From Verrucomicrobiales bacterium (lineage in GTDB: Bacteria > Verrucomicrobiota > Verrucomicrobiia > Limisphaerales > F1-12-MAGs170): a DNA stretch of 48,894 bases. Of the stretch, positions 36,159-45,300 are shown piece after piece (position 1 is the first letter of the stretch; the number at the start of each line of letters is the position of its first letter). The notes under the pieces are model-generated. The model searched no databases, had not been told where the DNA came from, and saw nothing but the letters and a program-made list of their open reading frames with translations. Location: the NCBI GenBank assembly GCA_005777315.1, contig SXMN01000052.1:1-48894 (forward strand), written 5' to 3'. The position numbers and the translations under genes were made by a program.

Positions 36159-39100
36159 TCAATATTGAGCGTTATCTCCGAATCTTCGTTTAATAACAGC
36201 CTGAAAGTTTCTGACGCGGAGGTCGAGATCTTCCGCTCTAAATGAAAATGCCCTCCTCAAATCGCGTTCGAGTAAGTCCCGTCGTAATCCCGCCCCACCA
36301 TGTTTGTCAGGAATCAGGCCGTAAATTGTAGTTGCAGCCTCCAACGCTTTCCTAACATCGTTATACGGTCTGTCAGGGGCATGTCCACCTTCTGGAGCGT
36401 CAGCATGTCCTATATTCGGCCTTGTACTACCAGTCCGGCGATTGATTCGGTCATTGTGCCAAGCCGTAAAACCCTCGTGCGACCAAGAATCAGCGTACGT
36501 GTGCAGAAGTGTTCCCACATCGTTAAGTCGTGGAGAGCTTTCACGCAAGAGCGCTCGGATTTGTTCGGCGAGGTCCAATGGGTTGCGGGAAGTCGCTTTT
36601 TCAGGCCCGCAACCATGGAAGTGAAAAAGTGCGCGAACCGGCGGAGTTGTGTAAATCGGTTCGGTCGCCGGATTGTCATCAATGTGCTGGGATGCCCACG
36701 CGACCTCATTAGCTTCGGTTGGCGAATACCCCTTCGCTCGGAAGATATAGTAAATGGCGTAGTAGTGAAAATCGGTCTCATAAAGGCCGAAAGGATCGAT
36801 CTGACCGACGGGACCATTGCCAACGTATGAGTAAAGATTGCTTCCTTCCGCTTCTCCCAGCGGATCCTGATTGAGCCAGCGCTGGAGGCTTGGTTCATAA
36901 AATCTGAACCCGTAGTAAACCAGTCCGGTGCACTCGTGCCATTCCTTGGAGCTGGATCTATACACGTTGGCGTCGGCGAGAGGACCGAACTTGCCCAGCG
37001 GATTGCCGAACGGATCGTAGCTGTAGCGGGCGGCCAGGCTCTGCGCGGCATCCAGCAGCGCCGTCACATTCCCACTGCCGTCCGCGTGATACACTGCGCT
37101 GGACCCGCTGGCGTGATCCGTCCGCGCCAGCAATCCGCCGATCCCACCCGCGCCGTCCAGCGTGCCGCTCAGATCCAGCCCGCGTGTGTAGGTGATCGTT
37201 GGCAGGTTATTCGCGTCCCGCTCCTGAATCACCAGCCACCCGTCATAGACACGGCGGATTTCGCTCACCAGGGTGAAGGCCGAACCGCTCCAGAGGTATT
37301 CCTTGCTCACGCGCAAGCGCCGCAGTCCGTCATAGACGAACTCACTTTTCGTCGAAGTTCCAGCCCCCACGTTTGTCACCGTCGCGCTGCTCAACTGATT
37401 CTCCGCGTCGTAGGTCAGCGTGCGCCGTCCGTCGCCGGTGAGATTGCCGTTGCTGTCATAGCCGAAATTCACCGTGGCGGGCAGGTAGGTGGCGACGACG
37501 TTCGTGTCGCCACGCCCCAGCGCGTCCGTCGCCACTGCCGTGAAGGTGTTGTTGCCATTGAGCGCGCTCACGCCCGCGCGGGCGAAAGCGTTGTCCCCGT
37601 AGCGCGCGGCAGCCTGGGCCGCGTTGCCGTTGTCCGCCACCGTCACGCCCGTGGCCGCGCCGCCCGTGTAGCCCGCCACGGTCAAGGTGCCCGCGCGGCT
37701 GGCGCTGGTCAGTTCGTTGCGCGGATTGCTCAAGGTGAAGCTCAACCTCAGCGCGTTGTTGCTGCGCGTCGTCAGGTTCGCCGCCGCATCGTATGCGTAA
37801 AGGAACTGCTCCTGGTTGCGCGCCGTGCTCCCGCCCGATTCGTAACCGCGCGCCACCGTCAACTGCTCGCGCGCGTCGTAGCCGTAATCCCAGTAATTGC
37901 CCGCCGTGAGCGTCTGCTTGGTGCGGTGACCCGCCAGGTTGTAAAGGTAGGCGTGCGAGTTGAGCGCCGTGTGTCCCCTGTTTTTCAGGATCGTGCTCAA
38001 CTGCCGGCCCACGGAGTTGTATGTGTTGGTGATGTAGCTGGTGTTCGCCAGCGTCAGCTTGTCGATCAACTCACTGGCTCCGCCGCGATAGGCGTAAGTG
38101 AACGCGCCCGCGCCGGAGGTGAGGCTGGTCAGGCGCTTGGCGGCATCATAGCCGTAGCTCTGCGTCCAATCGCTCGCGTAGGGCCGCTGCGTCACCAGGC
38201 TCGCGCGCAGATGCGGCACGCTCGCGTGATACCCACGCGTGACGGTGTCGCCGGCCCACGGGCCGTCCTCGCCAGTCAAGTCTCCCGCCGTATTGTAAGT
38301 GAACGCGGTCGTGCCCACGCCATCGATCATGCTCGTGAGCCGGTGAAGGGCGTTGAATTGATTGGTGATGTCCGCGGTGCCGGAGGGGTAATCCACCAAG
38401 GTCAAATTGCCCACGCCATCGTACCGATAGCTGGTCGTGCCCGTCGCCACGCTCCAACGATTCGTCAGGCGCGAGTTGGCATCGTAGGCGAGGGTGAGCA
38501 TCTTGACGTTGGATTGATTTGTCTTGGTGATCATCCGTCCCTCGCCATCGAACTGCCAGAGCGTCTGTTGATTCTTGCCGTCAACGAGTTGCACCAGATC
38601 ATTCGCGGGCGAATAAGCGAACGTGTTGGTGTAACTGCCAGCGAGGGCTTCCTTGAGCAGCCGCTGCGAGGCGTCGTACACCCAGGTCGTGACCGTGCTG
38701 ATCTGGTTGGTGTAAACCGTCGCTCCGGCAAAGCCCGCCGTGTAGCTCCACTGCTCCTTGCCGCCATCCGGGTAGCCGCGCACGAGCGTGCGTACGAGCG
38801 CGTCGAACTGATTGGTCATCCAGATGCCGCTGGAGTTGGTCGAAGCCACCACTCGGTCACGCAAATCGTAGCCCAAGCCCTGCATCAACCCCGCTGCGTT
38901 GCTCACCACCAGCACGCGGCTCAGGTAATCATACGTGTTGGTCACCTGCAAGAACGCGTCCTCGCGGCTGCTCAAACGCCCGAGCGCGTCATACTTGTTC
39001 GTCAACGTCGTGCTGTTCGGGAACGTGATCTTCTTTACTCCGCCCTGATAGGTGTAATCGAAGGAGGTTGTTTCCGGTGCGCCCGTGTTCGACCCGCGCG

Positions 39101-40856
39101 TGATCGCCGTGGGCGAGCCGCAGCCGCAATAGGTGAGCGTCGTCTCCGTGCCATACTGGCCGGGCGTGGTCTGGGACGGCTCGATGATTTTTTCAATCTG
39201 CCGCAGCCGGTTGAGCAGTGTCCGCGAATAATTGCCCAGCCGATCCTTGCGCGTCACCAGATCGAGCAACGCGAGACTGCTTCCTGAAGTATTGAACCCT
39301 GTGCTGGCGGGCAGGGAATAAGCGAACGCCTCCGTGGTGCTGTCCGGGTAAGTGATCTGCGTTGGCCGCCCTAGGAAATCGAAGTCGAACGTGCGTGTGA
39401 AACCGCGAGCGTCCGTATGCGTGCGCAGGTAGCCATTGAGCCAGGTGTAGCTGTTGGTGCGGACGGGCACGCCGGAAACGGTATCGACCACGGTCTGCAG
39501 CCGTTTGTCCGTGGCGTTGTAAGTGTAAGTCAAGAGCAGGCCGGCGTGCGTTTGCCGGGTGGAGAGCCGTCGGAACGAGTCGTAATCGAATGTCGTCACT
39601 TCGCCCACGGCGTTGGTTTCGTAGCGGATCTGGTCGTTGAAGGTCGAGTGCAGTGCCCGGCCTAAAATGAATTCTCCATAAGGCCCCTTCTGCTGCACGA
39701 GCAACAGACCATCGACCGCGGGGTTCCCGGTTCCCGAAGCGTAAGTGAAGCTGTTGGTGCGGTAAGTGGTGGCCGCACCGTTCTTGATCCGGCCCTCGAT
39801 GACGTTGGTATTCATCCCAAGCGAATTACGCTCGAAATAGGTGTAGGCCGTCGTGATATTGGCGCCATCGGGAACACGGCGGGCAATGACACTGAGCAGA
39901 TTGTTCGTGCCACAATAGGCCGAGTCTGGGTAAGTGCCGGCGTTGCCGGTGGGCTTTTGTTTGTAATCATAGAAGACGGGCATCGCTTCGTTGACGCCGT
40001 CCTGCGAGGGAGGCAACTCCCAGCTCATGGTGTGGAGAGTGCCAAAATCGTTATACTCCATCAGCCAATGCCGCGTGCGGCTGACGAGAAAATGAGCGGC
40101 GGTGAGATTGGCCAGAGTCAAGGTGCCGGGCAGTTGGGCCGCCTGCTGGCGGTTCCAATAATGACTGTTTCGCTGGTCGCGATAGCCGGTATCCAACGTT
40201 TGAATGGGCGGGCTGCCCGCGACGTATTGCGGAAGCTGGCCGCTGGAGAAGGCGGAGGGCACTTTGCTGGCAACCTGGCTGGCGGTGCCGAGGAAATTGT
40301 AAGGATTGTCGTAGAGGAGATAAAACTGCCTGCTCCCGTCCGGCTCCGTGATGGTAATGGAACGGTCGATGCCTACACACGTCAGGCCGTCATTGGGATG
40401 GACTGGATTGCAGATGCCAGCGTCAAAGTGATTGAACGAAGTTGTGCCGTAAGGAGTGGTGAGTGAATTGATCCACCACTTGGTTTGATCCCAGCCAAAG
40501 GAACTTACCATTCCCACTGCGTCTGTGATGCTGGTGAGAACCTTGACCGAACTGATGGTGGTGTAACCAAAACTCACCGAGCGGCTGTTCGGTCCGGTTA
40601 CGCCCGTGATTCGATAGACATCCGTGCCATCCGTGTAGGCGAAGTTGAACTGCGCGCCATCCGCAGTGGTGACTCTCGTCAGGCGGCGCAAAGCACTAGC
40701 GCTGTCCGGGTCGTCATACGTGAAAGTCAGACCTTGAGTTGTTGCGTCCTTTCGCGAGGAAAGCCTGTAGTCGTATCCGTATTCGAGCAGATCGTACGTG
40801 TCACGAGAGCCATTGCGGAAGTAAATGTCCAGTTTGGTGGTGGTGCTTCCAACCAA
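36159..40856 (-). CDS. Large RHS protein R1 with DUF6765-like C-terminal toxin domain
   Basis: This 1565-residue reading frame is a long array of YD repeats (NQFDALVRTLVRGYPDGG, YEYD-type, RRTLTYDAENQLSS) ending in the RHS core: GLVYYGFRFYEPSLQRWLNQ, DPLGEAEGSNLYSYVGNGP and DPFGL. The last ~205 residues form a domain with DFHYYAIYYIFRAKGYSP, ASQHIDDNPATEPIY, FHFHG, LLHTYADSWSHEGFTAWHND and NIGHADAPEGGH, the pattern of DUF6765, a His-rich family likened to zinc-dependent phospholipase C. The frame begins 34 nt after, and in frame with, the TAG ending the C39 protein upstream, so both were probably one gene. RHS cages encapsulate and release such C-terminal toxins. The candidate immunity gene follows within 5 nt. 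Confidence 0.88.
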   Translation of the reverse strand: MVGSTTTKLDIYFRNGSRDTYDLLEYGYDYRLSSRKDATTQGLTFTYDDPDSASALRRLTRVTTADGAQFNFAYTDGTDVYRITGVTGPNSRSVSFGYTTISSVKVLTSITDAVGMVSSFGWDQTKWWINSLTTPYGTTSFNHFDAGICNPVHPNDGLTCVGIDRSITITEPDGSRQFYLLYDNPYNFLGTASQVASKVPSAFSSGQLPQYVAGSPPIQTLDTGYRDQRNSHYWNRQQAAQLPGTLTLANLTAAHFLVSRTRHWLMEYNDFGTLHTMSWELPPSQDGVNEAMPVFYDYKQKPTGNAGTYPDSAYCGTNNLLSVIARRVPDGANITTAYTYFERNSLGMNTNVIEGRIKNGAATTYRTNSFTYASGTGNPAVDGLLLVQQKGPYGEFILGRALHSTFNDQIRYETNAVGEVTTFDYDSFRRLSTRQTHAGLLLTYTYNATDKRLQTVVDTVSGVPVRTNSYTWLNGYLRTHTDARGFTRTFDFDFLGRPTQITYPDSTTEAFAYSLPASTGFNTSGSSLALLDLVTRKDRLGNYSRTLLNRLRQIEKIIEPSQTTPGQYGTETTLTYCGCGSPTAITRGSNTGAPETTSFDYTYQGGVKKITFPNSTTLTNKYDALGRLSSREDAFLQVTNTYDYLSRVLVVSNAAGLMQGLGYDLRDRVVASTNSSGIWMTNQFDALVRTLVRGYPDGGKEQWSYTAGFAGATVYTNQISTVTTWVYDASQRLLKEALAGSYTNTFAYSPANDLVQLVDGKNQQTLWQFDGEGRMITKTNQSNVKMLTLAYDANSRLTNRWSVATGTTSYRYDGVGNLTLVDYPSGTADITNQFNALHRLTSMIDGVGTTAFTYNTAGDLTGEDGPWAGDTVTRGYHASVPHLRASLVTQRPYASDWTQSYGYDAAKRLTSLTSGAGAFTYAYRGGASELIDKLTLANTSYITNTYNSVGRQLSTILKNRGHTALNSHAYLYNLAGHRTKQTLTAGNYWDYGYDAREQLTVARGYESGGSTARNQEQFLYAYDAAANLTTRSNNALRLSFTLSNPRNELTSASRAGTLTVAGYTGGAATGVTVADNGNAAQAAARYGDNAFARAGVSALNGNNTFTAVATDALGRGDTNVVATYLPATVNFGYDSNGNLTGDGRRTLTYDAENQLSSATVTNVGAGTSTKSEFVYDGLRRLRVSKEYLWSGSAFTLVSEIRRVYDGWLVIQERDANNLPTITYTRGLDLSGTLDGAGGIGGLLARTDHASGSSAVYHADGSGNVTALLDAAQSLAARYSYDPFGNPLGKFGPLADANVYRSSSKEWHECTGLVYYGFRFYEPSLQRWLNQDPLGEAEGSNLYSYVGNGPVGQIDPFGLYETDFHYYAIYYIFRAKGYSPTEANEVAWASQHIDDNPATEPIYTTPPVRALFHFHGCGPEKATSRNPLDLAEQIRALLRESSPRLNDVGTLLHTYADSWSHEGFTAWHNDRINRRTGSTRPNIGHADAPEGGHAPDRPYNDVRKALEAATTIYGLIPDKHGGAGLRRDLLERDLRRAFSFRAEDLDLRVRNFQAVIKRRFGDNAQY

Positions 40857-40889
40857 TGTGCGAACAGCCCAGGCGCCCGTGAGGTAATC

Positions 40890-42299
40890 CTACACGCTCG
40901 TTGTCGCGCCGCCCGCTGGGAAAACGAACGTGTATTTAAAACCATTTCCCATGTAGAGGTAAAAGGTAGCTTCGCCAGTTCCCACATTCCATCCCCAATC
41001 GCCATCGACCCAGGAGAGCAGGTCGCTCGACCAGCCCGAGCTGAAGTGGCTGTGTCCCGCCACGGCTTGCTCCGCGTTGCGTTGACGCCAGGAAACATTA
41101 AGCACAAAGGAAGGGCCATAGGCCGCCTGATACATCATTGGAATGTCCGAAACCTCTAGGTTGATGTTCGGCTCATGCACCTTCCAGGAGGCCATCCCGC
41201 ATCCACTGTCTCCACCGCCGGGACCAACTTCGCAAGAATCGCCCGTGCATTCAGGTCCTCTCTCGTCGTCCTGTGCGGTCGGATAGCCCTTGCCGAACAC
41301 GGTCGCGGCCTCGGCATCTGTTACGGCTTTCCAGCCGGCGGGCAGCGCCACGGAGGCGGGCACAAGAAAGTAACCACTGGCCTCACTATCGACGACTGCC
41401 GAATCCAGCCAGACCCGGCTGAGGAAAGTTGGATCCTGGACCATCAGTTTGGCGTCGTCCGCGTCAGTGATGGCCGCATAATGATTCTCCTTCCAGTGAA
41501 CCACCGCCGGCACGATGAATTGCGCTCCTGCCGAACGGAAGGCAGGCACCAAGTCCAGACCGTGCCTGACTGCCATCACCTTAAGCTCGCTCAACTTGAA
41601 GCCGTCGGCCGGTGAAGGTGTTTCCCAAAGCCCCGCGAAAGGAATTCCATTCAACGCCTGGCTAACTCCATTGAGCGCAAACGCTCCGCAACGATAGGCA
41701 ATACCCGGTTTGGTCCGCATGTGAAAAGCTGCCTCCTCCGTGCGATCCCATATTTGAGCCAAGGCGGGATCGCTAAAGATTCTGCCACTGTTCTCTTTGA
41801 TGAGAGCTTCAAGTTTTTCCAACCGGCCCAAACTCGCCAGCAGGCGGCCCCAGTGCGCCAGCGCATGATCTCCCACCCGTCGTGAGACTTCGTCATTTCT
41901 TTCCTTGGTGCTTTCCCATGTCTGCTCCCATTGCCCAAGCGCTCGCGAATAATGGCCGCGCACGCGATAATAAGCTCCAAGCTCGCCTCTCAACGAAGGA
42001 GTGAACGGACTGGCCGGGTTCGATTCTACGAATCCCTCCACGGCTGCCACGCCTTGCTGTTCACCCGCAGTTTTGAAAGTACCAAGGGCTCGCGCAACTC
42101 CGTCGGATTCGCTCTGAGCGGGTGGCTGATCTCCCACCCATCCAGGCGCTTCACGAAATGCGCCGCCTATCCCGGCATTGGCGATTCGCGTGAGGGCTGA
42201 ATCTGAAGGCGCGGCGGCCGCACTGGCGAGAAGAGTCCATGTTCCAGTGACCACCACGAAGACTTTTCTGATTATTCGAGAAGAACGGATCATAAGCAT
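40890..42299 (-). CDS. C39-peptidase-like N-terminal part of the RHS protein, ending at in-frame TAG
   Basis: A signal peptide (MLMIRSSRIIRKVFVVVTGT to SAAAA) precedes a helical TPR-like region (about 60-190) and a papain-like C39 domain with catalytic-site candidates Cys204 (YRCGAFAL), His273 (ENHYAAI) and Asp289 (QDPTF). A Cys-rich linker follows (CTGDSCEVGPGGGDSGCGM). The end (GWSSDLLSWVDGDWGWN, YLYMGNGFKYTF) is the start of the RHS shell region. Translation stops at TAG 40890-40892, but the frame continues without interruption as DYLTGAWAVRTLVGSTTTKL into the RHS protein, so the two are halves of one C39-RHS gene. C39 domains normally cleave a leader; here it may process the RHS protein. 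Confidence 0.82.
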   Translation of the reverse strand: MLMIRSSRIIRKVFVVVTGTWTLLASAAAAPSDSALTRIANAGIGGAFREAPGWVGDQPPAQSESDGVARALGTFKTAGEQQGVAAVEGFVESNPASPFTPSLRGELGAYYRVRGHYSRALGQWEQTWESTKERNDEVSRRVGDHALAHWGRLLASLGRLEKLEALIKENSGRIFSDPALAQIWDRTEEAAFHMRTKPGIAYRCGAFALNGVSQALNGIPFAGLWETPSPADGFKLSELKVMAVRHGLDLVPAFRSAGAQFIVPAVVHWKENHYAAITDADDAKLMVQDPTFLSRVWLDSAVVDSEASGYFLVPASVALPAGWKAVTDAEAATVFGKGYPTAQDDERGPECTGDSCEVGPGGGDSGCGMASWKVHEPNINLEVSDIPMMYQAAYGPSFVLNVSWRQRNAEQAVAGHSHFSSGWSSDLLSWVDGDWGWNVGTGEATFYLYMGNGFKYTFVFPAGGATTSV

Positions 42300-42330
42300 A
42301 CTTGAGTAATTTTGGCGTCTCCGCAGGTTT

Positions 42331-45300
42331 CTAGGGGATCACGGCATTGGTGGGTGGCCGTCCGATCGACACCGTGAATTGGGACAAATAAGTCTGGGAT
42401 ACAATTGTCGAATATAGGGGTGACGGAGTGGCAGAGTAGCTGACAGCCTGGATGACGTTGCCCGAATTACCGCTGACCGTGATCGTTTGTGGGGACGACA
42501 CCGGCGTTGCGAACAAGACATCCGGCGTGCCGGTATAAGAGGAGACTTCCTCGACTTTGGGATTCCAGAAGTATTGGCGGACGTTGGTGTCGGTGCTGTA
42601 GTAGAGGTAGGCGCGCTGTTGGGTTGTGGTGGTGGTGTTGAGCCATTTGAAGTCGGTTCCGTTGAAGGCAACCGTGCCATCGCTTTTGTAAACCTTGCCG
42701 TAATGCGTCGTGGTGGTGTCGCCCGCCGGGTGGATGTAGCCGACGAGCAAATGCCATTCGTTGAGCGGCAGTGTCCCGGACCAGAAGTAGGGGTTGCCAT
42801 TGACGGTTTCACTGGCAGAGCCGGTGAGGCTGCTCACGGTATCCCACCCGCACCCAAAGTAAGTGCTGCCCGAGGCGCCACCGGTTTTCTTGATCCAAAC
42901 GGAGAAGCGATACGATTTGGTTCTATCGACGGCGAAGGATGTGGAGTTCCAGCCGCCGTCCTGCCCCGGTTCACCGGAAAACGTATCCATGTTATAGGCG
43001 GCCCAGAGCGTGGTGCTGCTTCCGTAGGGATTGAGCCCGGTTTCAATCTGATTTTCGGCGGCGGTGGTGCCGTTGGCCGCGAATCCAGGCTGGTTCCCCT
43101 GCGTTCCCAGAATCCAGGTGCTGGAATCGAGATAATTGCGGTTCGATTGGAGAATCTTCAGGGATGCTCCGGACGGAGCGGTGATGGTGACGCTCTGATC
43201 GTTGAAGAATGTTCCTCCGGCGATGCTGAAAGAAGGCGGGACGAGCCGTCCGGCGACATCGGAATCGACGTAATCGGTGAGGAAACCTCTGATCTTGAAA
43301 GCAGCGGTGTTGTTGAGCGTCAGCGGAGCGGAGTAAATCGTCGAGCTGACCGTGGGGTCACTGCCATCAGTGGTGTAACGCATCGTTGCTCCTACGGTGG
43401 CGCAAGTGGCTGTGATTTGAATCTGATTTCCGGCCAGCGCCAGGGAAGCCAGTGCGGGTGTCGCGACCTTGAAGGTGAACGTGCGCTGCACCGCAGTGGC
43501 GTCGATGTAACAAGTGCCGCGCTGGCCGATGTTGATCACGCGGCTGCTGGCGCCGGCTTGTTGCCTGTCAGCGTAATCTTCACCGGGCCGGACACGGGTG
43601 CCTGGCTGTAAATGGCTGTGTTTCCGTCGAGGGTGTAGTAGAGATTTGGTCGGTCCGTTTGTGTGCCTTCCCAGAATTCGATGCCGGCGGCGGCGCTGGT
43701 GCCACCGTCGCGATAGAGTAACGCGTGAACAAGGGCCTTCTCCGTGCCGGCGCGCATGTAGGTGTAGGTTGAGGTGTAGCGGGTCCAAGTAGTGGGGGTG
43801 AAATTGTAACTTAGCAGAGAGTATTGGTAGGTACCACCCGCATACCGTCGCCCGATTGCAGCCCCGCCGGGAGAGTCGCGCCGCTGTATGCGGGTGAAAG
43901 GGTGACCGACTTGGTGGCTGAACTGACAGCGGTGACTTGAGGCCACACGGATTGTGTCAAGTTCACGAACTGCATCAGACTGACGATGGCGCTTGGCTGG
44001 TTGCCTCCCAGAATTTCGCTGGTTGAACTGAAGTTCAACAAAGGCACGAACAGGTTGTAATACCACGTTGCATTGACCGGCGAGAAGACCGCCTCGTTAC
44101 CAAGATAGGCGGTGGTCGAGCCGTTGGCGAGTGGCTGGGTCAGGTAAGTGTAACCAATACTGCTCTCATTGATGTCATCCGCGCTGATGAAACTGGAATC
44201 CTTGTCGTAGTTGATAATGCCGGCGTAATCGCGGCTTTGAGGCGAAGCGTTGATATTGCGGAACCATCCTGCCTGGCTGTATGTGCGACCCTGGCTGATG
44301 TTAATAGGAGGAGTGTTACCGGCGAGAACAGTTGATGTCGCTGTTGCTGCCAGAAATGAACCGGGGTAGTTGGCATTGGGCACATCGGTGGAATAGGAAA
44401 GAGTCCCGCTCCAACCGGCGGTATTCTTTTCTTCAGCATACATGTTTGCATATCCGAAATTCGGCAGTAGCCAGATGTCAGTCGAATTGTTGGCTGTCAT
44501 GTCAGTCGTGACGAGCCCGGTCGAATTGGCGATCTTGGGCGCCGGCAACTTGTTGGCCCATGAACTGGCGTACCCGGACGGGATGTAGCCGGTCTTGTAG
44601 GCGCGGGCGTACACTTTCGTCGGCGTCGAGTAAGTCAGGGCCGTCGAGTATTGCGAGCTGCTCGGCGTGGGAAGAGTGCCATCCGTGGTGTAACGAATCG
44701 TTGCTCCACTCTGCGCGCTGAAGGTGAGGGAGCCTGATGCGTAGCCGCTGCCGCTGTAGGAAGCGGTGGAGGTGGGATTGGCCAGCCTGAGCTTGTAAGG
44801 ATTAGCGCTTTCGTTGGTGGACGTGGTGCTGCGGAGCTTGGTGGCCGTGTAAGCGTAGGCTTGAACCGTTCCGCTGCCGCTGTCGATGCCGTCAATGGCG
44901 GGCGTGCTGCCACTGCTGGTGGATAGCCAACTCCCGGTCGTCCCCGCCTTGTAATTAACCGTGGCCCCGGATTCCGCCGTCATTTGCAAATTGAGCGGGC
45001 CGACGCTGTAGGTGATCGGGTCATGGCCGCTCGGACTGAAGGAAACCGCCGCGGTGACACCGACACAAATTGTGGCGACAGCGGATGAGGTGTACCCGGA
45101 CTGAATCGCCCGTGCATTGACGCAAGTCGAGACGCTGAATGAGGGAGGCGTGGTGGTGCTGGAAGTCGTGGGCGTGCTTCCGTCCGTGGTGTAGTACACG
45201 GTTCCGAGTTGAGCCGACGCTGAAACCGTCGCGGTCGAATGATCGCTGTTAAAACTGACCGAGAGGTTCGGGGTGGGAAGCTTTTCACGCACCGTCAGGG

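Noticed and set aside
36936..39287. A 783-codon plus-strand open frame opposite RHS R1
   Set aside because: Antisense shadow of the GC-rich YD repeats; the RHS core on the minus strand is unmistakable. The same holds for 31170-32894 and 34231-35121.
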